DNA from: Chloroflexus islandicus
GTDB lineage: Bacteria > Chloroflexota > Chloroflexia > Chloroflexales > Chloroflexaceae
Direction: 5' to 3'
DNA length: 57,676 nt
NCBI RefSeq assembly: GCF_001650695.1
Contig: NZ_LWQS01000052.1
Span: forward strand, 1-57,676
Of the stretch, positions 24,136-33,011 are shown one piece after another. Numbering within the stretch: the first letter of the stretch is position 1; every line of letters begins with the position of its first letter. The notes beneath the pieces were generated by a model that did not search any database, had not been told where the DNA came from, and saw nothing but the letters and a program-made list of their open reading frames with translations. A program made the translations under genes and the position numbers.

Positions 24136-24137
24136 TC
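24131..24137 (+). other. Frameshift site in the PAS/HD-GYP gene
   Basis: Around GATGGCTGATCG the frame ends in TGA. Adding one base (for example a T, giving GGCTTGATC) restores DGLIEHFIAVKQ and a continuous reading frame of 965 codons before the stop at 25265. Confidence 0.8.
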
Positions 24138-24152
24138 GAGCATTTCATTGCC

Positions 24153-25265
24153 GTGAAGCAAGATATTTCCGAGCGCGTGCAACGCGAACGGAAGCAGGCG
24201 GTGATTGATGCGTTGGGTGAGGCGATGCGTCCGGCCCAAAATCGGGCCGAGCTGGCGTGGGTGTTGGTGCAGCAATTGCATGAAATAACCCAAGCCGATG
24301 CGGTGGCCTTGTGGCGGAAGCTGGACGATGAATGGCGGATCGAGCAGGTGTGCGGCGATGCTGTTCGCTTTGATCGTTTGGCCGAACAGTTGCCAAAGTG
24401 GCAGGCGCAGTGGGGCAATTGCTTCTTGTTGCGCGAATCGGCTCCGGCTGATCTGATGCCCAACGGTGAAATCGTTGTCGTTCCATTCCGCTGCGTCGAT
24501 TGCACGAACGATCATTGCCACGCAGTGGCGACATTGGTCTGCGCTCATCCTATCTCGGAACAAATGGTTGATCTCTTGGTTGCCGCCGCCGAACGGGTCG
24601 GCAACGCGCTGCGCCGCACCGAGTTGTTCGAGCAGATCCAGCGCGCCAATGACGAATTGCGCGCGGCCTATGATGCCACCATCGAAGGCTGGGCCCGGGC
24701 CCTCGACCTGCGTGATCACGAGACCGAAGGCCATTCGCGCCGTGTAACGGAATTGACAATGCGCATCGCCGAGCGAATGGGGTTTGCAGACGAAGAGTTG
24801 GTGCATATCCGGCGGGGTGCGTTGCTGCACGATATTGGCAAGATGGGCATTCCCGATGCGATTTTGAATAAGCCCGGCCCGCTCGATGAGCGGGAATGGG
24901 TAATTATGCGCACCCATCCCACGCTGGCGGTTGAATTGCTGCGCCCGATCGCCTTCCTTGCCCCAGCGCTGGCCATCCCGTGGTGCCATCACGAGAAATG
25001 GGACGGTACCGGCTATCCGCGTGGTCTGCGCGGCGCCGATATTCCCTTGGCCGCGCGTATCTTTGCCGTAGTTGATGTCTACGATGCGCTGACCAGCGAT
25101 CGCCCGTACCGGGCGGCTTGGTCGCCGGAACGCGCGTTGGCCTATCTCCGTGAACAGGCCGGCAGCCATTTCGATCCGCACGTGGTTGAGGTGTTTTTGG
25201 CGCTCTATGTCGAGAATGGGTATTCGTGGGACGGGTTTACCCGCGAGGAATCATGCCATGCTTGA
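24153..25265 (+). CDS. HD-GYP c-di-GMP phosphodiesterase (3' part of a split gene)
   Basis: The 370-residue frame completes the last PAC, then carries a GAF-like region (about 20-160) with Cys/His residues (CVDCTNDHCH). It ends in an HD-GYP domain with HDIGK (226-230) and HHEKWDGTGYP (279-289). HD-GYP enzymes hydrolyse c-di-GMP. The GTG at 24153 is only the first possible start in this frame; homology extends upstream to 24133 and joins the preceding sensor frame. The stop overlaps the PPK2 start by 8 bases. Confidence 0.88.
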   Translation: MKQDISERVQRERKQAVIDALGEAMRPAQNRAELAWVLVQQLHEITQADAVALWRKLDDEWRIEQVCGDAVRFDRLAEQLPKWQAQWGNCFLLRESAPADLMPNGEIVVVPFRCVDCTNDHCHAVATLVCAHPISEQMVDLLVAAAERVGNALRRTELFEQIQRANDELRAAYDATIEGWARALDLRDHETEGHSRRVTELTMRIAERMGFADEELVHIRRGALLHDIGKMGIPDAILNKPGPLDEREWVIMRTHPTLAVELLRPIAFLAPALAIPWCHHEKWDGTGYPRGLRGADIPLAARIFAVVDVYDALTSDRPYRAAWSPERALAYLREQAGSHFDPHVVEVFLALYVENGYSWDGFTREESCHA

Positions 25266-25923
25266 TCGCTGTAATACCGATGTGACGCTCAGCAAAGAGG
25301 AATATCAGCAGACTGCTCCCGAATTGCAGGTGCGGCTCTTTGATCTTGAGCAGATGTTGCTTGATGCCCGCATCCCGACCATCTTCGTCTTTGAAGGTTG
25401 GGCCGGCACCGCCAAGGCCCGCACGATCGCCACCCTGACCCGCCGCCTCGACCCGCGCGGTTTTCGCGTGCATTCGATCACGCCTCCCCGCACCTATGAA
25501 CAACAGTATCCGTGGTTGTACCGCTTCTGGCTGAAGGTGCCGAGTTATGGCCAGATGACCTTCTTTGACCGTTCGTGGTATCGTGAGTTGCTAGCTGCCT
25601 ACACCACCAACGGCGATCGCGATCAGTGGCGCACTCGCTGCGAAGACGCGGCGATCTTCGAGCGCCAATTGGCTGACGATGGCGCGCTGATCCTCAAGTT
25701 TTGGCTGCACATTACCAAAAAACAGCAGTCGCGCCGGTTTGCCAAGCTGTTGGCCGATCCGCTCAATGCGTGGCGCGTGACCGAAGAGGATCGCTGGCAG
25801 AACCGGCATTACCGGCGCGTGTATCGCGCGGTCGAAGAGATGCTGGCTCGCACCGATACCGCCTTTGCGCCGTGGCATATCATTCCGGCCGCTGATAAAC
25901 GCTTAAACGCTATGCACGCTTGA
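25258..25923 (+). CDS. PPK2-family N-terminal domain (5' part of a split two-domain PPK2)
   Basis: The 221-residue frame is a PPK2 fold with a defective P-loop: FEGWAGTAKAR replaces the active FEGWDAAGKGG. FFDRSWYRELL and KFWLHITKKQQ are in family positions. In tandem (class II) PPK2 proteins the first domain is typically the degenerate one, so this fits. The frame ends at DKRLNAMHA where PPK2 proteins have DKxYARLKVL. An exact 8-bp duplication at 25896-25911 causes this. Removing one copy gives DKRYARLTVLQ and joins the next frame. GAGGA lies ten bases before the ATG. Confidence 0.87.
   Translation: MLDRCNTDVTLSKEEYQQTAPELQVRLFDLEQMLLDARIPTIFVFEGWAGTAKARTIATLTRRLDPRGFRVHSITPPRTYEQQYPWLYRFWLKVPSYGQMTFFDRSWYRELLAAYTTNGDRDQWRTRCEDAAIFERQLADDGALILKFWLHITKKQQSRRFAKLLADPLNAWRVTEEDRWQNRHYRRVYRAVEEMLARTDTAFAPWHIIPAADKRLNAMHA
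25896..25911 (+). repeat. 8-bp tandem duplication disrupting PPK2
   Basis: TAAACGCT occurs twice in direct succession (25896-25903 and 25904-25911). One copy gives GAT AAA CGC TAT GCA CGC, encoding the conserved DKRYAR; two copies shift the frame to a TGA at 25921. Confidence 0.92.
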
Positions 25924-26903
25924 CAGTGCTGCAAATTATTGTGGGGGCATTGGAAAGCCGGTTAGGGATCACTGCCGCCGATCGCGGCGCCAGCATTGAC
26001 GATAGTGGGGTGGGGTTGCGACGCTATAATATGGCAATCCGGATGCCAGCGCTGGGCGCGGCTGATGGCAAACCGGCAGCAGTGGTGGCTATGCCTGCTG
26101 CTATGCCGAACCACCAGCTCGAACCGGCCCCGACGCCAGTCGTCACCACGCCCGCTGCGCCGCTGCTGCGCGCTGCGGGGCCGTTGCAGCGCATCGATCT
26201 GAGTTTGCGCCTTGATGACGATACGTATCACCGCGAATTGAAGCAGTTGCAGGCCAAACTGTATCTGCTCGGCTTGCAGGTCTACCATCAAAAACGTCCA
26301 GTGGTATTCGTATTTGAAGGCTGGGATGCCGCCGGCAAAGGCGGCGCTATCCAACGCCTGACCGCCGAACTCGATCCGCGCGCCTATACGGTGCATGCCA
26401 TTGCCGCGCCTGCCGGCGACGACAAAGCGCGCCACTACCTCTATCGCTTCTGGCGTCGCTTGCCGCCCCGCGGCCAGTTTGCCGTCTTCGATCGTTCGTG
26501 GTATGGCCGGGTGCTGGTTGAGCGAGTCGAAGGCTTTGCCCGGCCCGATGAGTGGCGGCGGGCCTATGCCGAGATCAATCAATTCGAGCGCCAGTTGGTC
26601 GATTTCGGCGCGATTATCGCCAAGTTCTGGCTGCATATTAGTCCTGAAGAGCAACTGCGCCGGTTTGAAGAGCGCCAGAATGTGCCGTATAAGGCATGGA
26701 AACTGACCGATGAAGATTGGCGCAACCGCGATAAATGGCCGCTCTATCTCGAAGCAGCCAATGAGATGTTGCTCCGTACGAGTACACCAGTTGCGCCGTG
26801 GACGATCGTCGAGGCGGAAGATAAGAAGTATGCCCGCATTAAGGTCTTGCGCACAGCAGTGCATGTGCTTGAATCTGAGTTGGGGCCGGTGAAATTGGAG
26901 TAG
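25920..26903 (+). CDS. PPK2 catalytic domain, polyphosphate:AMP phosphotransferase-like (3' part)
   Basis: The 327-residue frame begins with the tail of domain 1 (TVLQIIVGALESRLG), then a 60-residue linker, then a full PPK2 domain. The domain has Walker A FEGWDAAGKGG (about 132-142), the lid/Walker B region FDRSWYGRVLVERVEG and the terminal DKKYARIKVL. The intact gene would encode a 545-residue two-domain protein like class II PPK2 enzymes, which phosphorylate AMP with polyphosphate. The TTG at 25920 overlaps the preceding TGA, so separate translation by reinitiation is possible and would still give a complete catalytic domain. Confidence 0.9.
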   Translation: MTVLQIIVGALESRLGITAADRGASIDDSGVGLRRYNMAIRMPALGAADGKPAAVVAMPAAMPNHQLEPAPTPVVTTPAAPLLRAAGPLQRIDLSLRLDDDTYHRELKQLQAKLYLLGLQVYHQKRPVVFVFEGWDAAGKGGAIQRLTAELDPRAYTVHAIAAPAGDDKARHYLYRFWRRLPPRGQFAVFDRSWYGRVLVERVEGFARPDEWRRAYAEINQFERQLVDFGAIIAKFWLHISPEEQLRRFEERQNVPYKAWKLTDEDWRNRDKWPLYLEAANEMLLRTSTPVAPWTIVEAEDKKYARIKVLRTAVHVLESELGPVKLE

Positions 26904-26909
26904 CATACG

Positions 26910-27335
26910 ATGTTTGCCAAGCGATGGGTGCGTTGGAGTATAGCTATCATAGTGGGGTTGATAGTCGCGATCGGGTTAGAGCTGGCGCTTGGCTCTGGTG
27001 GTGGCGGCATGGGTGTGGCCTTAAGCTTGATCGGCGGCGGCGTGATTACTCATTGGCGCCAACGGGCTGCTATCTCGTGCCGGATCGATGGCCCGCGCCT
27101 GCGCCCGTTGCAAGTCAGTGCGTTTGGCGTGATGGGCCTTGGCGTGCAGTGGTACCAGTTGCACGGCAGCGGCGCGGTCGCTACCCTCAACGCGTTCTGG
27201 CCGGCGCTCGATGCATCGTGGCTGCCGTTGGCGCTGGTGGTTGCCGGTGTGGGTTGGTTGGCCTTTCTGAGCATCAGCAGCGATTGCCGCGATGAGCAGT
27301 TACTGGCCGCGATGGGCGAATACGAACGTCCGTAA
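26910..27335 (+). CDS. Small membrane protein of unknown function
   Basis: The 141-residue protein has an N-terminal hydrophobic hairpin (about 8-27 and 34-46) and two further hydrophobic segments (about 68-82 and 102-121). A Gly-rich turn (LGSGGGGMG) separates the first two. I recognise no family. It starts six bases after the PPK2 stop with GGAG nine bases upstream, so it is probably co-transcribed with PPK2. The stop codon forms part of the terminator hairpin at 27334. Confidence 0.65.
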   Translation: MFAKRWVRWSIAIIVGLIVAIGLELALGSGGGGMGVALSLIGGGVITHWRQRAAISCRIDGPRLRPLQVSAFGVMGLGVQWYQLHGSGAVATLNAFWPALDASWLPLALVVAGVGWLAFLSISSDCRDEQLLAAMGEYERP

Positions 27336-27357
27336 GGGCGATGCATGCGTCGCCCTT
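27334..27357 (+). terminator. Hairpin after the PPK2/membrane-protein transcription unit
   Basis: AAGGGCGA (27334-27341) pairs with TCGCCCTT (27350-27357) across an 8-base loop and overlaps the stop codon of the membrane protein gene. The downstream sequence is A/T-rich but has no T-run. Confidence 0.5.
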
Positions 27358-27410
27358 AACATGCAGTACAATAACCTTAATCATCCGCGTTAAGTTGCAC
27401 GAATCCGCCT

Positions 27411-28976
27411 ATGCAGACACTCTGGCACGCTCTCGATGCGCAAGCCGAACGCCAGCCTGATCTCGTTTTCTTGCGTTTTGCCGATCAAGAGTGGCGCTAC
27501 GCCGAAGCAGCCGGACTAGCCCGGCGCGCCGCTGGTGTCTTTGCCGAGCTTGGCGTGCGTCCCGGTGATCGGGTTGCGCTGATGCTCGGTAATACGCCTG
27601 ATTACCTGTGGGCATGGTTTGGTTGCGCGTGTCTCGGCGCTGTGACGGTGCCGATCAACATTCACCTCAAGGGTGATGTGTTGCACTACATCCTTGACCA
27701 CGCCGGCGCGACAGTGCTGGTGATCGAGCAACCGTTCGTTGATCGCGTCGAGGCGATGCGCGATCGCTTGCCGGCGTTGCGCCATCTTGTAGTGCGGGGT
27801 ATGGCGACAGCGCCGGGCAGCTTCGCATGGCACGAGCTGCTTGCCGCAGCTCAGCACGCCGTTCCTGCTCCCGGCAATGCGACCGATCTGCACAGCATTC
27901 TCTACACCTCCGGCACTACCGGACCACCCAAAGGGGTGATGCTCAATCATCACGCCTACCTCCACTCGGCGGCGCTCTTCGCCGATGTCATGATCGGCGC
28001 GACAGCGGATGATGTCTTTGGCACCAGTCTGCCGCTCTTCCACATCAATGCGCAGGCCCATACCGTGTTGCCGGCGATCTACCGCGGCACGACGATCGCG
28101 CTGCTCGACCACTTCAGCGCCTCGCGCTACTGGCGGCAATTGGCCGATCTCGGCGCGACCATCTGCAATCTGCTGGCCGCGATGATCCCGATCTTAATGA
28201 AACAGCCGCCCTCGCCCGATGACCGTACCCACCGGGTGCGCATCGCGGCCTGCGCGGCCACCCCGCCCGATCTGTGGCGCGCGTTTGAAGAGCGGTTTGG
28301 CCTGACCATCATCGAAGGCTATGGCCTGACCGAAACCACCGGTTTTTGCGTCGCCAATCCGCGTGACGCAGTGCGAGTGGGTACCTTCGGCATCGCGATG
28401 CCGGGGTTTGAGTTGGCGATCGTTGGCCCCGACGACACCCCGCTCCCGCCCGGCGTTCCCGGCGAGATCGCGATTCGCCCGCAGCGTGACAATCTCATCA
28501 TGATGGGGTATTACCGGCAGCCTGAGCAGACCGCGACCGCAATGCGCGGCGGCTGGTTCCATACCGGCGATCTTGGCCGGCTCGATGAGGCGGGGTATGC
28601 GATCTTCATCGACCGGCTCAAGCAGTCGATCCGGCGGCGCGGCGAGAATATTTCGTCGTGGGAAGTTGAACGGGCAGTTAATGCGCACCCAGCCGTGCTG
28701 GAGAGCGCCGCGGTCGGTGTGCCGAGCGAATTGGGTGAAGAAGAGGTCAAGGTGGTGGTGGTGCTGCGCCCCGGCGCGACGCTCGATCCGCTCGAGTTGG
28801 TGCGCTGGTGCGAAGAACGGCTGGCCTATTTCGCCGTGCCGCGTTACATCGAATTCCGTGACAGCTTGCCTAAAACGGCGACCGAGCGGGTCGAGAAGTA
28901 CAAGCTCAAAGCTGAGGGGGTGGGTGCGGCGTGGGATCGTGAGGCGGCTGGCTACCGGATCAAGCGATCGCACTGA
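27411..28976 (+). CDS. AMP-dependent acyl-CoA synthetase (CaiC/fatty-acid ligase type)
   Basis: The 521-residue ANL-superfamily enzyme activates a carboxylic acid as acyl-AMP and transfers it to CoA. P-loop YTSGTTGPPKG lies at about 165-175, followed by GYGLTETTG, the HTGDLG hinge region, RRRGENISSWEVE and the catalytic Lys in the C-terminal TATERVEKYK. The overall pattern is closest to crotonobetaine/carnitine-CoA ligases and medium-chain fatty acid ligases, but the substrate cannot be read off. It is a single plus-strand gene, separated from PPK2 by a hairpin and convergent with the glycan locus. Confidence 0.9.
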   Translation: MQTLWHALDAQAERQPDLVFLRFADQEWRYAEAAGLARRAAGVFAELGVRPGDRVALMLGNTPDYLWAWFGCACLGAVTVPINIHLKGDVLHYILDHAGATVLVIEQPFVDRVEAMRDRLPALRHLVVRGMATAPGSFAWHELLAAAQHAVPAPGNATDLHSILYTSGTTGPPKGVMLNHHAYLHSAALFADVMIGATADDVFGTSLPLFHINAQAHTVLPAIYRGTTIALLDHFSASRYWRQLADLGATICNLLAAMIPILMKQPPSPDDRTHRVRIAACAATPPDLWRAFEERFGLTIIEGYGLTETTGFCVANPRDAVRVGTFGIAMPGFELAIVGPDDTPLPPGVPGEIAIRPQRDNLIMMGYYRQPEQTATAMRGGWFHTGDLGRLDEAGYAIFIDRLKQSIRRRGENISSWEVERAVNAHPAVLESAAVGVPSELGEEEVKVVVVLRPGATLDPLELVRWCEERLAYFAVPRYIEFRDSLPKTATERVEKYKLKAEGVGAAWDREAAGYRIKRSH

Positions 28977-29021
28977 GAGAGGGTGCGGGCGGGTTGCCCA
29001 CCCGCCCGTACCAGCCTCGTC

Positions 29022-30056
29022 CTACATTCCCACAGCCAATGCCCGCTCGATCAATGCTGCTGCCGGTTGCTCGCGCAAGCCGACCTCGACAATCTGATTA
29101 GCGATCGCCAACGCCGCCACGCCTGCCTCACCGCTAACGACCGGTTCGGTGCCGTTGCGCACTGCTTCGCAGAAGCTGCGCAGCTCTTCGTACAGTGGCT
29201 CGCGCCGTGGCACCTTCAGCCGGATGCTGCGCCCCTCGCTGACCCCAATCAGCGCCAATTCCGGCCACGCTCGCCCTTGGCACGAGTCGTTCTCGTAGAA
29301 GGTCAGGTCTTGGGTGAGGTAATTGGCCACGAACATCCCCCGCTCGCCGACGACGCTCAGTTCGCGGATTTTGGTCGGCGTCAGCCAGTTAATATCGAGC
29401 ACGCCGATCATGCCATTTTCAAACCGCAGCAGCGCCGAGAGCATATCTTCGTGGCTCTGGTGCAGGTGGCGGTGCAACTCGACATGCATCCGCGTGATCG
29501 GCGAACCGATCAGGTAGTTGAGAATATCGATCTCGTGCGTCGCGAGATCAACCACCACGCCGACATCCATAATCCGGGCCGGGAAGGGGCCGACCCGGCG
29601 TGACATAATCTGAAACAGGTTGCCTAACTCGTGGTTGTTCAATTGCTCTTTCAGCGCGATGATCGCCGGATTAAACCGCTCGATATGGCCGACGGTGAGG
29701 ATCACGCCTTGCCGCTGCGCTGCCTCGATCAGCATCCAACCCTGCTCGACGGTCGCGGCGATTGGCTTCTCAATCAACACATGCACGCCATGCCCAATCA
29801 CCGCACTCGCCACCGCAAAGTGATATTTAGTCGGCACCACTACTGACACGAGATCGAGATCCTCGTTGCTCAGCATGTCGTGGTAATCGGTGTAGACGTG
29901 ACAACGGTAGATGCTGGCCAGACTGTTCGCAGCCGCAAGATTGGTGTCGCAGACCGCAACCAGTTCGACCCCCGGCAGGCTCGCGTAGACGCGGGCATGG
30001 TTGCGACCCATGCTACCAACTCCGATCACCGCTGCCCGTAGTGTTCGTTGTTCCAT
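29022..30056 (-). CDS. Gfo/Idh/MocA sugar dehydrogenase, UDP-GlcNAc 3-dehydrogenase-like
   Basis: This is a 344-residue NAD(P)-dependent oxidoreductase. It has the Rossmann motif GVGSMG (12-17), EKP (96-98) with the conserved Lys, and GHIERFNP (123-130). The last motif is a feature I associate with the UDP-N-acetylglucosamine 3-dehydrogenases (GnnA) and relatives. With the DegT aminotransferase at 33012 it could make a 3-amino-3-deoxy sugar nucleotide. The start at 30056 has GGGGAGGGGAG upstream; the ATG at 30089 would overlap the preceding gene and is not preferred. It is the last gene of the minus-strand glycan locus. Confidence 0.85.
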   Translation of the reverse strand: MEQRTLRAAVIGVGSMGRNHARVYASLPGVELVAVCDTNLAAANSLASIYRCHVYTDYHDMLSNEDLDLVSVVVPTKYHFAVASAVIGHGVHVLIEKPIAATVEQGWMLIEAAQRQGVILTVGHIERFNPAIIALKEQLNNHELGNLFQIMSRRVGPFPARIMDVGVVVDLATHEIDILNYLIGSPITRMHVELHRHLHQSHEDMLSALLRFENGMIGVLDINWLTPTKIRELSVVGERGMFVANYLTQDLTFYENDSCQGRAWPELALIGVSEGRSIRLKVPRREPLYEELRSFCEAVRNGTEPVVSGEAGVAALAIANQIVEVGLREQPAAALIERALAVGM

Positions 30057-30085
30057 TGCTCCCCTCCCCATGCTATGACGTATGA

Positions 30086-31564
30086 TCAATAGGCCCCTTC
30101 GCCCTTCAAGAGCGCCGGGATGGTGCGATAGATGATCAACAGATCCAACCAGATCGAATAGTTGCGGATGTAGTGCATATCAAGCCGGACGCGATGCTCA
30201 TACCCAAGATTGCTCCGCCCGCTGATCTGCCATAACCCGGTCAAGCCCGGTCGCACGGTCAACAAGTTATGCTGCCAGCGTCCAAAGTGATGCATCTCGC
30301 TGGCGGTGATCATGCGCGGCCCGACCAAGCTCATCTGGCCCAGCAACACATTGAAGAGTTGCGGAAGCTCATCGATGCTCGTGCGGCGCAAAAAGCGACC
30401 GATCGGCGTAATCCGGGGATCGTCCTTCAGCTTGCCGTGGGTGCGCAATGTTTCCCGCTGTTCCGGCGTGAGGCGCTTGTCGCCGTCAACGTACATGGTG
30501 CGGAACTTGAAGGCATCGAACTCGCGGTAGCCGACCCCGATCACGCGCCGGCGGTGGAAGATCGGGCCGGGGCTATCGAGCTTAATCGCGATGGCAACAA
30601 CCAGAAACAGCGGCGCGAGCAAGATGAGGCCAACTAGCGCCCCTACCCGATCGATGATCGTCTTTCCGATCGCATGCAAGCCGGTAATGCGCGTCTTGTT
30701 GAGGCTCAAGAGCGGCACCGCGCCTTGCTCGCGCACCTGCACGCCAATCGTGAGCAGGTCAAACAACCCCGGCGCCAACCGCACTTCCAGTTGGTTGAGC
30801 AGATCCATAGCGCCGTTGAGGTTGATCAGGCGTTCGCGGATCAAGTTGGTATCGGCAATAATAATCGTCTCAACATGTTGCTCTTTGACCAGTTGGGCAA
30901 AATCAGCGGTTGTCCCCAATACACGCGCCTTGCCGGCAATCACTTCACTGCCCACCGGCAACCGGTCATCAATAAAGCCCACAATCTGCGCACCGGCCCG
31001 TTGCTCGGCCAGCAACTGCTCGGCAATCGCCCGGCCCTCTTCCGTAGCGCCGACCAACAAGACGCGCTCAAGCAGGTAGCCGCGCCGCCGCAACCAGTAC
31101 ACGATGCGGCGAAAGCCGAACCGCCACGCGATCGTCAAGCTAAACGAGAGGATCCAGCTCATCACCAGCCAGCCGCGGGCCACGACAATATCAGGGAAGA
31201 AAAAGGTGAGCAGCACGACCAACAGCATCCCTTTGCTGGCGGCGTTAAAAACCTGATTGTATTCATGGGTGCCGTTGAACAGGGCCGTGCGCTGGTACAA
31301 CCCATGCATCGCAAACAGTGCGATCCAGCCGGGCACCAGCATTGCAATCAAGAGACTATAAAACTCTGGTTGCATGGCGCCTTCAGCGAAGATGGGCAAG
31401 TTGGTGAAAAAGCGCACCGCATACGCGAGCACAAAGCTCAAGGTAATCACCGCTGCGTCGCCTGCCATCAGCGTGCCGATCAGCGCCAGCTTCCGGTACG
31501 AGATCGCCTCGCGATCAAAATGGGTGGCGGTTGGTTTGGTTAGCTCAACACTGGTCAGGCTCAT
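30086..31564 (-). CDS. Polyprenyl glycosylphosphotransferase (WbaP/WcaJ family)
   Basis: The enzyme starts a surface glycan by moving a sugar-1-phosphate from a nucleotide sugar to undecaprenyl phosphate. The 492-residue protein has about four N-terminal membrane segments, a central nucleotide-binding-like domain (LLVGATEEGRAIAEQLL) and a fifth hydrophobic segment (about 305-325). The catalytic domain has FHRRRVIG, FDAFKFRTM, RRTSIDELPQLFNVLLG and SLVGPR. GAGGTG lies upstream of the ATG. It marks the downstream glycosyltransferases as an exopolysaccharide or S-layer glycan pathway that uses the same lipid carrier as UppP. Confidence 0.93.
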   Translation of the reverse strand: MSLTSVELTKPTATHFDREAISYRKLALIGTLMAGDAAVITLSFVLAYAVRFFTNLPIFAEGAMQPEFYSLLIAMLVPGWIALFAMHGLYQRTALFNGTHEYNQVFNAASKGMLLVVLLTFFFPDIVVARGWLVMSWILSFSLTIAWRFGFRRIVYWLRRRGYLLERVLLVGATEEGRAIAEQLLAEQRAGAQIVGFIDDRLPVGSEVIAGKARVLGTTADFAQLVKEQHVETIIIADTNLIRERLINLNGAMDLLNQLEVRLAPGLFDLLTIGVQVREQGAVPLLSLNKTRITGLHAIGKTIIDRVGALVGLILLAPLFLVVAIAIKLDSPGPIFHRRRVIGVGYREFDAFKFRTMYVDGDKRLTPEQRETLRTHGKLKDDPRITPIGRFLRRTSIDELPQLFNVLLGQMSLVGPRMITASEMHHFGRWQHNLLTVRPGLTGLWQISGRSNLGYEHRVRLDMHYIRNYSIWLDLLIIYRTIPALLKGEGAY

Positions 31565-31572
31565 ACGTCACC

Positions 31573-32919
31573 TCAGGCGAGTGATAAAGCGGCTGCCGGC
31601 GGATGCCGGGTAACGATCGGCTGGATCTGTTCTGCTACCGAGCGCGCAAAGGCGCAGACCGATTCGCCGTTGGTGAGTTGCGGGTAGATTTGGCCGGTAT
31701 TGGCAAGGAACAGACCGTGAATGTCTGTGGTAATCGGCGGGATCAGGTCGGTTGCGCCAATCGGGTGAATCGGTTCCACATACCGTTCTCGCCCGATCCG
31801 GATCGCGGCGATGTCATCGTCGCGCAGATCGGGGAACATCTGCCGCAGGTAGCCGAGGAAGACCTGCCGCAACTCATCGTCAGGCATGCGGGCAAACCGG
31901 CTGTCAGCAGCGACATATTTCGGCAGGTAGACGAGGTGATACCCGCCTACATGCTGCGGATCGATCAAGTTGGTCGTCTCGATGACGCCGGTGAACGGAA
32001 TGCGCTCGTCGGTGATGTTGAGCGTGTAGTAGGGTGTCAGCCGGCGGCGCAGCACGACCAGCATGCAGACGATGCCCAAAAAGCCGTCGAGTTGGCCCCA
32101 CCGCGCTGATACGGCTGCCGCTTCCGGCGGCAACAACCGGCGGGCAATCGGGGTTTGGGCCGTAATCACCACATGGTCGGCTGGAATTTCGTGACCATTG
32201 ACCACCAACCCGCTGACGCGCCCATCCTCAACCTTGATCGTGTCAATCGTCGCGTTCAGCTCGATCTGGCCGCCGCGCTGCCGGATGGCCTCCGCCAGCG
32301 CATCGATCAGCTCTTGATAGCCGTTGGGCAGGTAGCACATTAACTCTTGGCTGCCGCCTTTGGTGCGGGTATCGGTTGTGCGCACCAGCCGCGACCAGAT
32401 GTAGGTGGCCGGCACTTGGCTGAAATCGCCGTCGAACTTGGCCCGCAGCAGCGGCGCCCACACATGGCGCACTGTGCGTTCACCGCTCAGGCGGGTGAGC
32501 CACTCGGCGACCGGGAGTTGTTCGAGGCGGCGCCAGTCTTTGATCTGGCGGCAGGCAAGAATAGTGTAGGCGAGGCGCAGGCGATCGATCATGCGCAGCG
32601 GCGGAAAGCGTAGAAACTCGAGCGGCGTTGACATCGGGTAGATGGCGCCGTCGTGGTAAAAGCCCATCTTGGTCGCGGTATAGCGCAAGCGGCTGCGCAA
32701 TCCAAGCTCATCGAACAGGTTCATCAGGGTGCGATCGCTACTGAGGATCGCGTGATAATAGCGATCGCACTCCATCCCGCCAAGCTCAGGAAAGCGCGTG
32801 CGGCCCATGAGCCCGCCGAGCGTGCTGGCGCGCTCCCACACCCGTACCGGTGTGCCGCGCTTGAGCAGCTCATACGCAAGGCTGAGCCCGAGAATGCCGC
32901 CGCCGATAATATCGACCAT
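31573..32919 (-). CDS. FAD/NAD(P)-dependent amine-oxidase-like oxidoreductase
   Basis: The 448-residue flavoprotein has the dinucleotide motif IIGGGILGLSLAYEL at the N-terminus, then WERASTLGGL, and a C-terminal LFLANTGQIYPQLTNGE that resembles the FAD-contacting end of protoporphyrinogen oxidase/phytoene desaturase relatives. It lies between the DegT aminotransferase and the glycosylphosphotransferase, so it probably modifies a sugar or lipid carrier rather than a tetrapyrrole. There are two candidate starts. GGGAG abuts the ATG at 32928 but is nine bases from the ATG at 32919, so I chose the second. Confidence 0.8.
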   Translation of the reverse strand: MVDIIGGGILGLSLAYELLKRGTPVRVWERASTLGGLMGRTRFPELGGMECDRYYHAILSSDRTLMNLFDELGLRSRLRYTATKMGFYHDGAIYPMSTPLEFLRFPPLRMIDRLRLAYTILACRQIKDWRRLEQLPVAEWLTRLSGERTVRHVWAPLLRAKFDGDFSQVPATYIWSRLVRTTDTRTKGGSQELMCYLPNGYQELIDALAEAIRQRGGQIELNATIDTIKVEDGRVSGLVVNGHEIPADHVVITAQTPIARRLLPPEAAAVSARWGQLDGFLGIVCMLVVLRRRLTPYYTLNITDERIPFTGVIETTNLIDPQHVGGYHLVYLPKYVAADSRFARMPDDELRQVFLGYLRQMFPDLRDDDIAAIRIGRERYVEPIHPIGATDLIPPITTDIHGLFLANTGQIYPQLTNGESVCAFARSVAEQIQPIVTRHPPAAALSLA

Positions 32920-33011
32920 TGATTGCATCTCCCTTTCTTGACCCCGTTACCCATGTCCCGCCGCCAGCAGCGGCAAGACCGGTCATCGCAGGTACTGGTG
33001 TCACGACGGCG

